Shown here: positions 30,601 through 43,268 of the stretch, one piece after another
How the letters are laid out: each line of letters begins with the position of its first letter
Numbering within the stretch: position 1 is the first letter of the stretch
Notes under the pieces: model-generated
Databases searched by the model: none
Told to the model about the DNA's origin: nothing
The model's input: the letters and a program-made list of their open reading frames with translations, nothing else
Program-made: the position numbers and the translations under genes
NCBI GenBank assembly: GCA_012064385.1
Contig: QRDG01001893.1
Span: forward strand, 721,113 to 785,112
DNA from: Puccinellia tenuiflora
Taxonomy: Eukaryota; Streptophyta; Magnoliopsida; Poales; Poaceae
DNA length: 64,000 bases
Reading direction: 5' to 3'

Positions 30601-33600
30601 ATGTATGTTAACACCTTCATTTGGAATATGCGGGGCTTCGGCCAGGAAGGCCGACGTAACCAGCTCAAAGAACATATGAGGCGTGAAGATGTTGACATTG
30701 TGGGCCTTCAGGAGACGATCCGTAGCGACTTCTCGATCCCTGAGCTTGCGGGCCTGAGTCGGCACAAGTTTGCCTGGCATTGGTTGCCGGCTTCTGGCCA
30801 CTCGGGAGGCATCCTCCTTGGTGCCAAGGAGGATACCTTCGAGATAGAGGACATGGATAGCGGGGACTTCTTCGTGAGCATGTCCCTCACCCATAGACGA
30901 TCTAGCTTCCGTTGGGAGGTTATCATCGTCTACGGCCCCGCTGACCATAGTAGATCCCCAAAGTTCCTCTTGGAGCTGAAATCGAAGGTGGAACGATGTT
31001 CCTCTCCGGTCGTAGTTGCTGGGGATTTTAATTTGATCCGCTCTCCGGATGATAAGAGCTCGTCTAGTGTGGACGTCCCTCGGATGCGGATGTTCAATGA
31101 CTGCATTGCGGACCTTGCCCTCCGAGAGATTCCACGAGTGGGAGCTCGATATACCTGGTCGAATAACCGGGTGGACCCCATTCGGAGTGTGCTGGACAGG
31201 GTCCTGGTATCCGTGGAGTGGGAGGTTGAATACCCACTTTGCTCCCTTCGTGCGATCACTAGGATTGGGTCGGACCACACCCCCCTCCTTCTCTCTTCCG
31301 GGGGTGGCCCCCCTCCCCGCTCGAACCGCTTCCATTTTGAGAACTTCTGGCTTAGTCAGCCAGGTTTTTCGGAAGCTGTTCGAGCTAGATGGGCTGCTGC
31401 CGCTGCCGCCCCCCCTCAAGTCTTCTGTGCGGTAGACGTGTGGCATCACTGTGCCCAGCTGGCCCGCCGCTTCATGCGCGGGTGGGGGGCAACCTAGGTG
31501 CGGCGCTTCACCTTCACAAGACCGAGCTTCTTGGCCAGATTCAGTCTCTAGACCAGGCCTCGGACTCGGTTGGTCTATCCGCGTAGGAGTGGCTCCAGCG
31601 GTATGCCCTTGAGCATTCCCTGATGGGAATTTATAAGAGTGAGGAGGCTTTTTGGCGTCAGCGGAGTCGCCAGAACTGGATTCTCCACGGGGAGTCCAAC
31701 TCGGCTTACTTCCACGCTATTGCTAACGGCCGTCGCCGCAAATGTTCCATCCCATGCCTATGGGCGGATGGTGTCCTCCTGGAGGACGCCAGGGATATTT
31801 CAGCCCATATATACTCCTTTTATAAGGAGTTGTTCAAGGTCGGTCCCCGTACGGGGATCTCCTTATCTCCTCACCTTTGGCCAGCGGGGGCCAGGGTCTC
31901 TGACGCCGAGAATGTGGAGCTCACCCTCCCCTTCTCGGTGGAAGAGGTAACTAGGGCTGTTATGGACATGAAGACCAACTCGGCCCCCGGGCCAGATGGT
32001 CTTCCGGTTATTTTCTTCCAGAAATTCTGGGAGGTTATTAGGGCTGTCATCATGCCGATGTTCCAGGAATTCTACACCGGAACATTGGTCATGTCGCGCC
32101 TGAATTTTGGCGTGATCACCCTGATCCCCAAGGTTGTGGGGGCCACGGACATCCGCCAATTTAGACCAATTACGGTGATCAACGTTATCCAACGGATCTT
32201 TGCGAAGGTGTGTGCTTCGAGATTGGCTCCAGTCCTGGAGCGCTTGACTCACCCCTTCCAGTTTGCCTTCCTTAAAGGTCGGCTGATCCATGACGGGATC
32301 CTTGCACTCCAGGAGATTGTCCATGAGGTGAAGACCCGACATCAGAAAGGGGTCTTCCTGAAGCTAGATTTTCAGAAGGCCTATGACCGCCTTGACTGGG
32401 CCTTCCTTCGGGTGGCCCTCGAGAGGTGCGGGATAGATGATCGGATGATATGCTGGATCATGCAGTTTGTCATGTCTGGTAATACCTCCATCAACATAAA
32501 TGGGGAAGTGGGTCCCCATTTTAGGCCGTCGTGCAGAGTTCGGCAGGGGGATCCGATCTCCCCCTACTCTTCAACGCCGCCGTTGATACCCTGGCTGAGA
32601 TCCTTGAGCGTGCCAAGCGATCTGGCCACCTCTCGGGGTGGTACCCCACCTCATCCCTGGTGGAGGGGTGACTCACCTCCAATATGCGGATGATACCATG
32701 ATCATGGTGGAGGGGTCGGAGCTAGACATAATTAACCTCAAGTTCCTTCTCCTCTGCTTTGAGGCCATGTCTGGCCTCAAGATCAACTTCGACAAGAGCG
32801 AGATTGTGGTTCTGGGCTACTCCGCTGAGGAACAGCAGCGGATCGCGGATAACCTTAACTGTAGGCTGTCTTCCTTCCCGGTTACCTATTTAGGGATGCT
32901 GCTTAGGGACTCTCGGACCCTTATTAGGGACTTTGACCCTCTAGTTGGGAGGGTCAGGTCCAAGGCGGAGCCATGGCAAGGACGGTTTACCTCCAAGGGG
33001 AGTAAGACCGTCCTCATTGACTCGTGCCTGTCCAGCTTACCTATGTATATGATGGGGGTATACACCCTCCCAGAAGGGGTTCACGGCAACTTTGACAAGG
33101 AGCTGTCCGGCTTCTTCTGGCAGGCCTCGGATGGCCGCCAGAAATATCATATGGTAAAATGGGCAGACATTTGTACCCCCAAGGAACTTGGGGGCTTAGG
33201 TATCACGGCGTCACGCCACATGAACGTCGCCCTGATGTTGAAATGGGTTTGGCGTATTCTTAGGGACGAGGGCGGCCTTTGGCTCCAGCTGATCAAAGCT
33301 AAATACCTCCAGGGCTGCCCTCTCCTGGCGTGCGAGCGGAAGGAGGGATCTCAGTTTTGGAGATCCATCCAGGCTATCAAACACGAGATCCGCAGGGGGA
33401 TTATCTGGTCCATAGGCGATGGAATGGATATCCTTTTCTGGTTGGCCCCTGGCTTGGTAGTCGTCCGCTTCGCTCGAAATTCCCTGCTCTTTTTGCTATT
33501 TGTTCCGACCCGATGCTTCTCGTAGCTAACGCGTCCCCTCTAGGGACTTGGGACCTCCAGTTTCGCCGTAACTTTGGCCCGGTCGAGACGGCTCAGTGGG

Positions 33601-34151
33601 AAGAGTTGCGGGCATCCCTTCCCATGGCCCTCTCAGATTCCCCAGATCAGGTGACCTAGTCTATCTCCCCATCGGGGGCCTTCTCCGTGCGCTCTGCTTA
33701 CAGGGCCCTCTTCCCTAGGCCCTCTTTGTCGTGGACCTCTCCTTTTTGGAAGGCCCCCCTCCCCCTTCGGATTAAGATCTTTGTTTGGCAGCTCCTCCGG
33801 GACCGCCTCCCTTCCGGGACGGAGGTGGTCCGCCGCCTGGGTCCGGGCGATGGCCTTTGCCCCTTATGTGGGGTTCCCGAGACGGGAACCCACATTATTT
33901 TTAGCTGTCCTGCTGCTCGCTTCTTATGGAGCTTTGTTCACGAGGCTCTCGGGCCGGAGTGGCTGGCCCTAGACCTCGGTGAGTTCCTCGTGTTGCGGGC
34001 GAACCGGACCGGTAAGGGGAGGCGCCTCTTCTGGTTGGTGTTTGCCGCTCTGACTTGGACTCTCTGGACCATACGTAATAAAATGGTTATTGAGCATATC
34101 TTCCTTAGGCGGGCCTCTGACTCTGTGTTTAAATTCTTGGCTTTTCTGTAG
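30601..34151 (+). pseudogene. LINE ORF2: endonuclease, reverse transcriptase, zf-RVT
   Basis: Starts at ATG 30601. The apurinic-type endonuclease has N in WNMRG, E in LQETI, GDFN and SDHTPLLL (30601-31300). The frame shifts near 31485. A TAG lies at 31584-31586. RT follows: MKTNSAPGPDGLP, FRPITVINVIQRI, AFLKGRLI-DGI, LKLDFQKAYDRLDW and RQGDPISP. A one-base loss in a C run at ~32555-32565 shifts the frame. The catalytic YADD (LQYADDTMIM, ~32680) and KSEIV--G, LG-LL, GLGI, LKWVWR blocks come next. A further shift lies near 33450 and a TAG at 33657-33659 where Trp is expected. zf-RVT ends the reading (CPLCGVPETGTHIIFSCP, ~33850). The catalytic residues of both enzymes survive, but four or more lesions separate them. 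Confidence 0.9.
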
Positions 34152-34425
34152 CAGTGGCACCCGCTATGTAGGCAGCGGGACTTGGCGCGATTGGACGGCA
34201 TTCTTCATCGCCTGCTGGAGGCGGCGTGCCGCCTCCCTTAGTCGTCCTGGCGCCGAGCGTTACCTTCTTTTTGCTAGTTTCTAGTTGGTGGCGGGGCCTG
34301 TTCGTGTTGTTGCCTCCACCAAACGCTGCTTCCCTTTCTTGTTTGTTTCCTGGCTTTGTATGATGTAACTCTGTATGTGGATGGTTGCTTTATTTATAAA
34401 GCGGGGTGAAAGCCTGTTTCGAGGA

Positions 34426-34670
34426 GAAGTCACACGTCTCCACCCATCGCAACCCCTGTGATTTTCTTCATGTTCCCAGAGTCTCAGAGTCCACGGTGGT
34501 TAGCTTCTTCTTGACGCAAAAAACCTTCAATCGCCACCTTCTTCAGCACCTTCGCGCAGAAGGTTGGTTTGTCCCCTGTTTCACCTGCAACAAACTCCAC
34601 CACCGAATGCAATAGCAAACTCGAAAGATCAAATAGCACTAGCAGGGCTCATCAAGCCACTTGCCGTGTA
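34426..34670. repeat. Segmental duplication, copy 2, right half
   Basis: Continues the match to 23935-24170 ('cacccatcgcaacccctgtgattttc', 'ggttagcttcttcttg', 'gcgcagaaggttgg', 'caacaaactccaccac'). Together with 26825-27146 it restores the uninterrupted duplicate. Confidence 0.9.
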
Positions 34671-34682
34671 CTAAAAAAAATG

Positions 34683-34913
34683 CTACTTTTCTAACTTCCC
34701 AAATACTAAAAAAGAAAAAACAGTAGCTATACCTACAGTAATCAAATTATTTGTCCTTTTCCTATTATTTCTTAACCAAACAGATACGCATTTGTCGGCA
34801 GATGTGAAATAGCAGTCAACACGAAACGCACAACTGACGATGCTCCATATGTATCTGGCTAGTGGACATATGAGGAATAGAGGTGGAGTTAATTCAGTTT
34901 TACCACAAAACAA
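34683..34913 (-). pseudogene. zf-RVT relic
   Basis: 76-residue minus-strand frame with FCGKTELTPPLFLICPLARYIW: the zinc-binding segment that follows RT in plant LINEs, with CxxC and a degenerate H...C pair (Leu in place of the expected His). The rest (WLRNNRKRTNNLI) fits the C-terminal tail. No RT remains nearby. Origin: an old LINE 3' fragment or an RT-derived gene fragment. Confidence 0.65.
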
Positions 34914-36847
34914 ACACTTGGCTTCACATCTTCACCCTCTACGTACGTATATTTGTACACTGTTTGTTGTCATTCTCATATCTCAGGGTCTTCTTCGAGA
35001 TGATAATAGTGTGCGTAATTTCAGCCAAGAAATCAACTCAACAGTTGGTGAAATTGCGCATGTGTAGAATTTTCATACTTTAGAGAGAGAGAGATCCATT
35101 TGGTCGCATATAATTAAGGACTTGGAAAATGCTGCGTGTCAACTAGGTTGACCGGTCGGTCTCCATATGCATGGCTGACCCAGCCAGACTCTGCCCTAGC
35201 TTGGATAGTCATCGCCGCTCGCTCACTTGAGACTGCAAAGTGCAAATTGTTGCTGGCGTAAGTGCGATGCATCATGCATGCATGTCGCCGCGCACGACCG
35301 ACACCGGCCGGCCGGAGCGCGTTGGGTAATAAGGGCTCGCGGGCACGTTTTGGTTTCAGCGCGTTTTCCTCTCGCGTTTCTCGACCGGCCACAGGCCCAC
35401 AGCGCCGCTTGGTGAACACTGGCCGGAACACTGTGCGCCGCGTCGCCGGAGACAGACAGTAGCCGTCACCCACGCACCTGCACTCGGCAGAGCACTCTCT
35501 GCCACCGCCAGTTCCGAGCCCCTCTAGCTTGTCACTCGTTTCCGGAAAGTTTTGCGCGGCTTTCGGGCAGGTGCGTCGCATCTTGGATGGTCTCAATTAG
35601 GAATAATGCATCCCCACATCAGTATGGACACCAATGTACTATCTAAACCGTTCGTTTATTGATTTTGTTAAAGATTCGTGTTGTTAAAATTACAAAATTT
35701 CCCTCCCACCTCCACTTTTAGGTCCTCTGTTTTTTTCACAGCAACCCTTAGCTTTTTAGGTTTTAACATTCTCATATGGGTATCTCTCCTCACGTTTTAT
35801 AAATTATTTTTTACAAAGAAATTATTTTTAGTTTTAATCAGAGTTTGACTTAATAGTTTCCGTAGAATAGTTTTTGTACGAATATTCAACAGTAATATTT
35901 CTCTCAAACAATTTTCATCTAATATTTTCTTTCAAGATATTCAACAAAATCCATACAAGTTTCATACAATATTTTCCATACAGATTTTTCATATAATATT
36001 CAAAAAAATCACAGGATATTTCTTGCAAAAATATTAAGAAACAATTCAGATAATATTTTCTTTCAAGAATATTTATAAAAGTTTCATACAATGCAGTTTG
36101 ATAGTTTGATATAGGATCCATACAAGTTTCAATCATGTCTAGTCAGGTTTCTTCAAGCAAACTTCACATCGGATCCATTCAAGATACATGATATTCTTGC
36201 CAAAATATATTCAACAATAATTTATATGCTATTTTCTTTCAAGATTACCAAACTCTCTACATTCATTCAACATTGAAAACAGGAGATTGACATAAGATTC
36301 ATACAAGTTACATACATATATAGAGGATTTCCACATATGTTTCATACATAGGGGATTTCAAGATCTGTTTTCATAGATACATCCAGATCCTAACTGAACA
36401 CATTACAAAGAATCTTGATTAGATGTTCATATAGAAACACCAATGATTCATACATGATTCGTCCTAGAAAATAAGAGACTAATACAAGTAAAAAATCAAA
36501 ACAACATTCAACCAAAAATCAAAAATAAATCAAGAAGAAATTCTCTTGGAGATGGCCGATCTGGGACATGTAAAAAAATAGACAGAATTCGACTAGTGGA
36601 ATCGCAGAGTCAATCAAGATTAGTACAAACACGGATATGAGAAGAATATAAGAAAAGAATCTTCAAGCAAACTAGCAAATTCTGGATCTAGGAACATAAT
36701 AAAAAACGAATCTAGCATAAAAAAGATGGAAGAGAAGCAACACGAGAGCACGAGCAGCTGACAGCCCTGCCGTGCTGCTCGACTTGTCGTGCCTCTCTTC
36801 CGGCGAAGGAGGGGCCAGTGGCCGCTATAATCTACGGGCAACGAGGT
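34914..36847. other. No gene supported
   Basis: 35110-35600 is GC-rich with open frames on both strands but no domain. A purine run (gagagagaga) is at ~35083. 35640-36560 is AT-rich and made of irregular repeats of 'ttcatacaatattttc' and 'catacaagtttcatac'. This looks like old transposon interior. Confidence 0.5.
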
Positions 36848-37060
36848 CACTAGTAGGAAACCCCCCTATCGTCCCGGTTGGGTTGGGCCATTAGTCCCGG
36901 TTCCCCAACCGGGACTAGCAAATCGGGACTAATGCTAGTCCCGGTTGGGACACGAACCGGGACTAATGGGGCAGCACGTGGCCCGGCCGGAGGCAGCAGG
37001 GGCGGAGGGGCTTTAGTCCCGGTTCGTAATACGAACCGGGACTATTGTCCCGTCAGATTT
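36848..37060. repeat. CACTA left end and subterminal palindromes
   Basis: Terminal CACTAGTAGG is followed by repeated 'agtcccggttcccc/aaccgggact' inverted units (for example 36892-36918, 36940-36967 and 37014-37044). In En/Spm-type elements such subterminal motifs are transposase binding sites. Confidence 0.85.
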
Positions 37061-37401
37061 TTTCACTTTTTTCAGAAATTTCAGAAAATTGTTTAAATTT
37101 GTAAAATCAATAATGCTTATTCTGTAATTCATAAAAATATGAATAAAATACCAAAATGTTCAGAAAAATAAGACCTATTTGATTATGTCAAATGCATGCA
37201 TGTTTAAAAAACTTAAATTAAATATTTTTTAGAACTACAAAAATGCCACTACTAGTTAAATATGGGGAACCACTATTACACATCATCGTCACGAATATAT
37301 TACACACATCTCATTCGTCGTGCTTGGTCAAACATATTACAAACGGTACATATAGTACACACGAGTTTCATTCTTATATATATACATCTCTTTTACACTC
37401 A

Positions 37402-38899
37402 CTATTTAATTTCAACCTTACAGTAGTATTCTCCTTTCGGATCTAGGACCTCTGCATCTAAGAATCCGGCAATTTCCTCTTAAATTGCTCGTATGCGATC
37501 CTGTGGTAGAAGGCCATCCCGCAACCGTTCGATCTAATTAAAAAAGGGTCAATATATATGAATGAAAGTAAACACAATTGATGGCAATAAACTAAAATTA
37601 TGAATATTGCATAGGCACTTCAAGTTGTTCTAAGATTCTGCCCTTCTCACAGCACGTTTGACGAATAAAATCGCAGACGTAGTATCCACATAAATGATTC
37701 CTACTTTCCTGCCTCAAGCACTTTACAGGAACAGAGTTCAATCAAAATAATAATCAAGAATGGTAATGGTATTGAACTAGAATCAAAGAGATGCGCGGAT
37801 CTAGTTAGTAATACTTACATTTATTGGTTTAAATGTAAGCTCCTTCGCCCAATCACCCCTAGCCCTGGCGGTGAATCGTTTCCAAGCACTGCCCGGCAAA
37901 GAAAATGAATAAAGGAGTTATATATTAATTACTTGCTATCAGTAAATGAACGGAAAGTTGCCGATATAGTGCCATAATATGATTGAAATTACCTCTGGAG
38001 GCATTCCTGCATGTCCGCCCAATCCTTAAGGGGTTTATGTAACGAGTCCATGACAAGTACTACTCCTTTGTCAGGCATAATGATTAGCAGAATAAAGTGG
38101 TAGCTGCGCACGCATAAGTCATCAATTATACACTTAACATCGAGAAATTAAGCGAAATAGAATGTGTACAAGACAGTAACACTTACTTGAAGTTGTAAGG
38201 AAATAGTATTTCTCTTTTGGTTTCGTTAAACAATAACGCATTTACCAAGCTATTCTCTGTATCGTTGTAAAAATCATGGAGACTTGCTTCATGAACGAAA
38301 TTTGGGTCAACGAACCCAATGTCATAGATTTGTCCTCTTTTGCATTGGAGAATCTTCATTCTGCATAATTAATATAGTGATGAGTAAGATTATAAATGCA
38401 ATGAACGAGGTGAGCTAGCTAGAGACTTAATTACAGAAATAATACTTACAGACAATAGGCATTGATGATAGCTTTGTCAAGGGCGTCTTGTTGGTATAAC
38501 TGAAATAATTCACAAAATTCAATCATTACCACGCCAGCTCCATGCCCGTAATGCTCGTTCTTATATCCCACGTAGATCCAATTTCCCCCTTTCTTTGAGT
38601 CTGCCATGTACCATCTATGCAATCTTCGCATTTTTGTTGGTAGATCTTTGACTAACTTAGGTTTGATGAGAGGATGCCCGTGCCGGTATTTGTATTTTGG
38701 AACTATTTCTTCGTGGAATTGTAATTGGTCTAAGTACTGAGGAATAGACATGCCCTGAGCAGAGGCTGCTTCTCCGTACAGTGCAACAAACTCAGGATCG
38801 ATGCCGACCGCACGTTTGCTCGACCCCACCTCGGAAAACACTTTGAGCGGGGGGCACGATTGTTTTCGCTGGTCTCCGAGCTGGGCAACTGATTTCCGG
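37402..38899 (-). pseudogene. CACTA second gene, 3' part: Ulp1-like C48 peptidase domain
   Basis: Minus-strand exons recovered from splice sites: ~38899-38450, 38360-38187, 38103-37993, a short one ending near 37820, 37720-37619, and 37533-37402 (TAG). The peptides include YRHGHPLIKP-LVKDLPTKMRRLH-WY, GFVDPNFVHE, then the peptidase signature: His in YHFILLII, Asp in VMDSLHK, Gln in CLRQE and Cys in NHLCGYYVCDFI. Ulp1-like proteases cleave SUMO/ubiquitin-like tags. Many grass CACTA and MULE elements carry such domains, role unknown. The last exon has an in-frame TAA (37480-37482) where Gln is expected near the C-terminus. The upstream coding part continues at 51644, across the Tat insertion. 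Confidence 0.82.
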
Positions 38900-39355
38900 T
38901 GACGTGGGGTTACCACGCCAAATCCCTCGGATGACATCCTCGGGTTGAGAGAATAGGAGAAGAAGATGGTGGTACTGGTGGATTCGTCGGCTGACAAGAG
39001 AGATTTACCCAGGTTCAGGCCCCCGAAGGTAAAATCCCTATGTCCTGCTTGTCTGGTATTGATGATGATGAGCTTACAGATGGGTTACAATGGCGAGATC
39101 GTGAGATTCGATCTTGCTAGGGTTTCTGGCGATGAGTATGAACGTACCCTAGGTCGGCGGCCCTCCCAGTCCTTAAATAGTGGGACTGGGTCTCGGGTCC
39201 GTTACCGACTAGGTTTACATCTGGGCCTGCCGACCTAATATCTCTGAATCTTTCCTTCGGGGCCTCCTTCCTGGGCCTGATGACATATGGGCCTTTTATT
39301 CTCTTCCGCACCAGGGTAGTCCATGGTGGCACACCCGAAAGGTGTACCCATGTCA
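38900..39355 (-). repeat. 3' LTR of Tat element
   Basis: 456 bp. It contains 33 bases at ~38968-39002 ('...ggattcgtcggctgac...') absent from the other LTR. Otherwise nearly identical to 51221-51643. Confidence 0.93.
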
Positions 39356-39367
39356 GTAGCCCCCGAG
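39356..39367 (-). promoter_or_regulatory. Tat polypurine tract
   Basis: On the element's sense (minus) strand the bases next to the 3' LTR read CCTCGGGGGCTAC. The same 10-mer (AGCCCCCGAG on +) recurs at five further places up to 44391. Confidence 0.75.
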
Positions 39368-40180
39368 GACCTAGTAGACTTGGAGAGTCTGGTGGGGACT
39401 CCTCCGCACTGTATCGTCCTGGTGCGAGTTATGCTTTTAGTGTTTTATTCGTATCCGTGTTTCAGGACGCTTAGTGGTGGATCTCGCATAATAAGCCTGG
39501 TACTCTCGACGGATCGGGACCAGTTAAGTGCTCTCGGGCACAAACGTTATTAGCGTACATCAAACTCGAGTCCCCAGGCTCGAGCTTGGAGGCTAGTCCC
39601 TTCGACTCCAGCCACTCGGGATCTTACGGAGTCGAATTCGGCCTGAAAGGGTACCCAACGCGTCCGTCGGGATTTTTCTTCGCACCTGCTGGTACGGCAT
39701 ATCTGTCAAGCTACCACGGCTGCTGCCAGTGGGCCTGGCCCTACACGACGGATCGGTGGGTCTTACCTTTGCACTTCAGAGCGCAGCATCCGAGGGTCAG
39801 CTGTATTTGATTCATCTCGGGTATGTTGCTCGGGTTAAACCGGAGTCGATAACCTTTCGAGTGTTGCACAGTCGTGCTTCCTTCGAGTGCTTGGTGACGC
39901 TCCTGAGGGGAGAGCTTCCCAATTTTATGCTGAATTATTTGAGTCTGGGGATAATCTCAACCCATTTATTTTGTCGAGGATCGAGGGATTTCTTTCGCTC
40001 CCGATGGGAGTGAGCAGATGCGAACTTTGTTCCGTCTGACAGCATATGGGAGTCGATACTTGTTCGACTACGACCACGCTTACGACAGTCTGTATCTTCT
40101 GCGTCATGAATGACGTCGCGCGCGTGCGCTGTGATACCGAGGCGTTCTGCCGTTTGGCCTGCCAGAAGTGACAGTACGAA
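39368..40180. other. Tat 3' untranslated region, no gene seen
   Basis: Mixed sequence between the purine tract and the extra ORF. Short + strand frames have no recognised domain. It contains 'ctcccgatgggagtgagca' (~39999), an inverted-repeat motif that returns at 41980-42122. Confidence 0.45.
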
Positions 40181-43081
40181 ATGTCACGTCGGTTTGACTG
40201 GTGGGCGCGAAAATTTCGCCACGCCTTGATGGTGGCCTCCTCGTTTCTCGTGCGTAGTGGGCGACGCGGCCGGCGACGGTTGCCCTCCACGCGCTCCGGT
40301 ACGGCCGGTGGGTTGAAGAAGGTTCACGGCGACTGGCAGAGGTCGTCCGTGGACGAGCGTCAGCTGGATGCGCTGCGCCGCGACGGCCTCCTACCGCCGT
40401 TGGAGAAGATGGCGACGCGGGCGCCCGGCGACGAGGTGGCTCCTCATCCCCGTGACGGCGAGCGCGTTTGCTTTGTCGATTTTATGAACAGGGGATTCGC
40501 CTTCCCTGTTCACAAGTTCGTCCGTGGGCTGATGTACGCATACGGCGTCCAGCTCCACGACTTCGCGCCGAACTCCATCCTCCACATCAGCTGCTTTATC
40601 GTCCTGTGCGAGTGCTTCCTCGGCATTCACCCGCACTAGGGGCTGTGGCAGCGGATCTTCAACGTGAAGCGCAATGCCGGCGCTCATGGAGTTTACCCCG
40701 TCGGGGGCTTCGGCATCCAGTTCCGCGGGGACATCGAGTACTTCAACCTGAAGCTGCTCGAGTCCGCGCAGAACTGGAGGAAGAAGTGGTTCTACGTCGC
40801 CGACGTCCACCAGCCTGGGCAAAAGTACGGGGTTCCCCATTCCATGCTGGCGTGACGGTGACGAAGAGGAAGTCGTGGACGCACCGCCCCAACTCCCGAG
40901 AGACCAAGGAGTCTGAGCCTCTCCTGTCTCGGGTGTCAGGTCTGCTGAAGACCGCCGGCAAGGAGGTAAGTGGCATTCACCTCATCGCCAAGTTCATCAG
41001 AAGGCGGGTGCACCCGATTCAGGCTCGGGCGCATCCGTTGTTCGAGTTTGCCGGAGCCACCGACGTGACGCGCATGTCCGCGGAGGAGTTGTCCGCGGGC
41101 GAGGTCGAATCTCGCGTTTGCGCGCTGACCATGCTTAGGGTCGGCGAGGCGAACGTCCTTGAATCGCCCGTGACGCCCTTCAGCCTCGAGAACCCTGTTC
41201 CGGAGGTATGTACTTGGTTCTTGTGTACCTTTTGTCTGCTTGATGTGCTTGCCAATGTTTTGATTTCCGAAGAACTCGCCTTGTTTTTATGTTTTTAGGG
41301 CTTCTCGACGTTTGTCAGCCTTCCTCCTCTTCCTGAGAAGAAAGGTACTTCCGCAGTCCCTGATTGCGGGATGATCCTGATGAACAGGACATTTCTGTCT
41401 GTTCTGCTGCGTCGACCGAAGACGCAGTCGCTACAGACAGTGATGATGTTCCTCTCCTGGCCCGCAAGCGTGCCCGCGATGCTGGCTCCAAGGCAGCGGG
41501 GAAGTCGAAGCAGGGTTCCGCCGCGGAGGGCTCCAGCACCTCGTCGCCCCTTGCTCGCACCAACACGGAGGCCCGTCCGGCGCACGATCCCATAGAACCT
41601 CCGCCGAAGAAGGCTTGCGCTGCTCCGGACTGCTTCGACCCTGCCACCCTGCTGGCTGTCCTCAGCTCGTAAGTTCACGACTTCTTCTTTTCCTGTCTCA
41701 TTGCGTAGGGTTGCTAACTGTGATTCTTGTCTTATCTGCAGGGACTCTTCCTCTCGTGCGTCTCTGTCGCCCAATGCTGGCGAACGAACGGATGAGGGTG
41801 ACAGCGCGGGGGGCCGTCGTGCGGAGACAAAGGCTCCTCCACCGCCGTCTGTCCCCGGCGCTGCGCCAGCCACGACTGCCTCGACTCCCGGCGACGCCCT
41901 CGTCACAATCGCCAGCGCTCCTCCGCTTGATTCAGCCGAGCATGTGAGTAATGAGTACTTTTTGCTTATATCAGGTGCGCGACAGCGCTCCCGGTGGGAG
42001 TAGCCCCCGAGTCTATAGTCAACTAGGAACAGTTGGGTATAGACTCTAGACTGATCTTTCTCCTTTGTTTCTTTGCTTTCTGTTTATGTTTTATCGGGTG
42101 CGCGACAGCGCTCCCGATGGGAGTAGCCCCCGAGTCTGTGGGTGACTGAATTCAGTCGTGTACAGACTCAAGTTCTTCCACTGACTCTTTGTTCTTTGTT
42201 TGGCGCAGCCTATGACGCTCGAGCTTTTGGGTATTGGCCGCCGTTTCGCGGCCATGGAGGCGGAGAAAACTCGTCTGGAGCGAGAGTCCGCCGAACTCCG
42301 AGGTCTTTCCTTTATCCTCCACCGTTTTGGACTGTTTGTGTTATTGCTATTTGTCTGAACGCCCGTTGTCTGCAGAGTTATTGGCGCAGTCGCGGTGCGA
42401 GGGGGAGAGTGCCTCGCGATAGGCTGCTACCCTTAAGGAGCAGGTGGATGCCGCCGTGCTCGCGAAGGAGGCAGCCGATGCCCGCGAGCAGACCTTGGTG
42501 CAGCGCCTCTGCACGGCGAGCAACTCCTTGTTGGGTAAGTGTGGACTCTTTTGTTCTTTGCTCTTTCTGCATCCTTTGGTTTGACCGAGTTCTTTTTGCC
42601 GTTTTCTCCAGGTAGCCTTGGCACTGTGGCATGTTCCAGCGCACAGGCTGCCGCCGGCGATTTGGACAGCGCAGTTGCTGCTGTAGAGGGTGCCGGCCAA
42701 CAGGCAAGTGGTCTCTTGAAGAAGGCTGCTGATGCGCTGACGAGTCTGCACGGACGTGTGTTTCCCCAGGGGCAAGCTCCTGCTTCCCTCGGGGAACTGG
42801 TTGAACTATTTGGCTCTGACGGCTCTGCCATCGACGACTTCAGACGCGAGCACACGGTACGTGGCTCGCAGACCACCCTCCTTATGCTGCTGGGGCACGG
42901 CTTCGAGGGTGACTTCGACAAGGCTTTGTCCGGGCTACCCCGCGGGCCCGATGGCAAGCCGATGGCTCTCAGCGGCTTCGCCGAGCGGTCTCGCGAGTTG
43001 GCACAGAAGCTGACCGAGACCTTGGAGAAGCAGGCTGCGAAGCGTGCGGAGAAGGCCAAGAAATCCGCGAGCTCGCAGTAG
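40181..43081 (+). pseudogene. Tat antisense extra ORF (gypsy-type 'Transposase_28' domain)
   Basis: Antisense to gag-pol. The first exon keeps the PF04195-type domain: DFMNRGFAFPVHKFVRGLMYAYGVQLHD, PNSILHISCFIVLCECFLGI, WQRIFNVK, QFRGDIEYFNLKL and WRKKWFYV. A TAG at 40637-40639 replaces an expected Trp, and the frame shifts near 40850 before the GIHLIAKFIRRRVHPIQARAHP block (to ~41210). Spliced small exons follow with good GT-AG sites: ~41308-41670, 41742-41942, 42209-42300, 42376-42535 (TAG at 42420-42422) and 42612-43081. They encode Ser/Pro-rich and coiled-coil segments ending in a KRAEKAKKSASSQ tail. The protein's role in Tat elements is unknown. This copy cannot make a full product. Confidence 0.72.
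41973..42150. repeat. 123-bp tandem duplication in an intron of the extra ORF
   Basis: 'tgcgcgacagcgctcccggtgggagtagcccccgagtct' occurs at about 41971 and 42099 (purine-tract 10-mers at 42002 and 42125). It carries one extra copy of the purine-tract motif in each unit. Confidence 0.8.
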
Positions 43082-43268
43082 CTGCTTATCTTTGTATTTC
43101 TCGTCCTTTTGTAGTTTGTCTGTGGCGACGCTTGTCGCTCCGTTGTAATGACTGTGCCAGCTGTGAACTTTAGATAAGATTTTTTGCCTTTATTCTGATG
43201 TCCTTGTGCCTTGCGACTTCTTCCAGCCCCCGTGCCTCCTTTCAGAAGGTTGACTCATACATGTTTAC

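Larger units (their letters stand above)
27147..34425 (+). mobile_element. Near full-length LINE, 7.28 kb, decayed
   Basis: Non-LTR retrotransposon on the + strand with a 16-bp target duplication, GAAGTCACACGTCTCC (27131-27146 and 34426-34441). The left boundary is confirmed independently because the flanks continue the segmental duplication seen whole at 23625-24170. It has ORF1 (CCHC, DUF4283-like) and ORF2 (endonuclease, RT, zf-RVT). The 3' end reads 'tttatttataaagcggggtgaaagcc...' with no A tail. The 5' half is very GC-rich. Several frameshifts and stops make it inactive. Confidence 0.92.

Noticed and set aside
35114..35596. 160-residue minus-strand frame
   Set aside because: GC-rich stretch without domain, splice context or homology that I can recognise; overlapping open frames on the other strand.
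36848..38450. Interpreting the Ulp1-like exons as an independent host SUMO protease gene
   Set aside because: They continue the CACTA second gene in frame across the Tat insertion and lie inside the CACTA ends.
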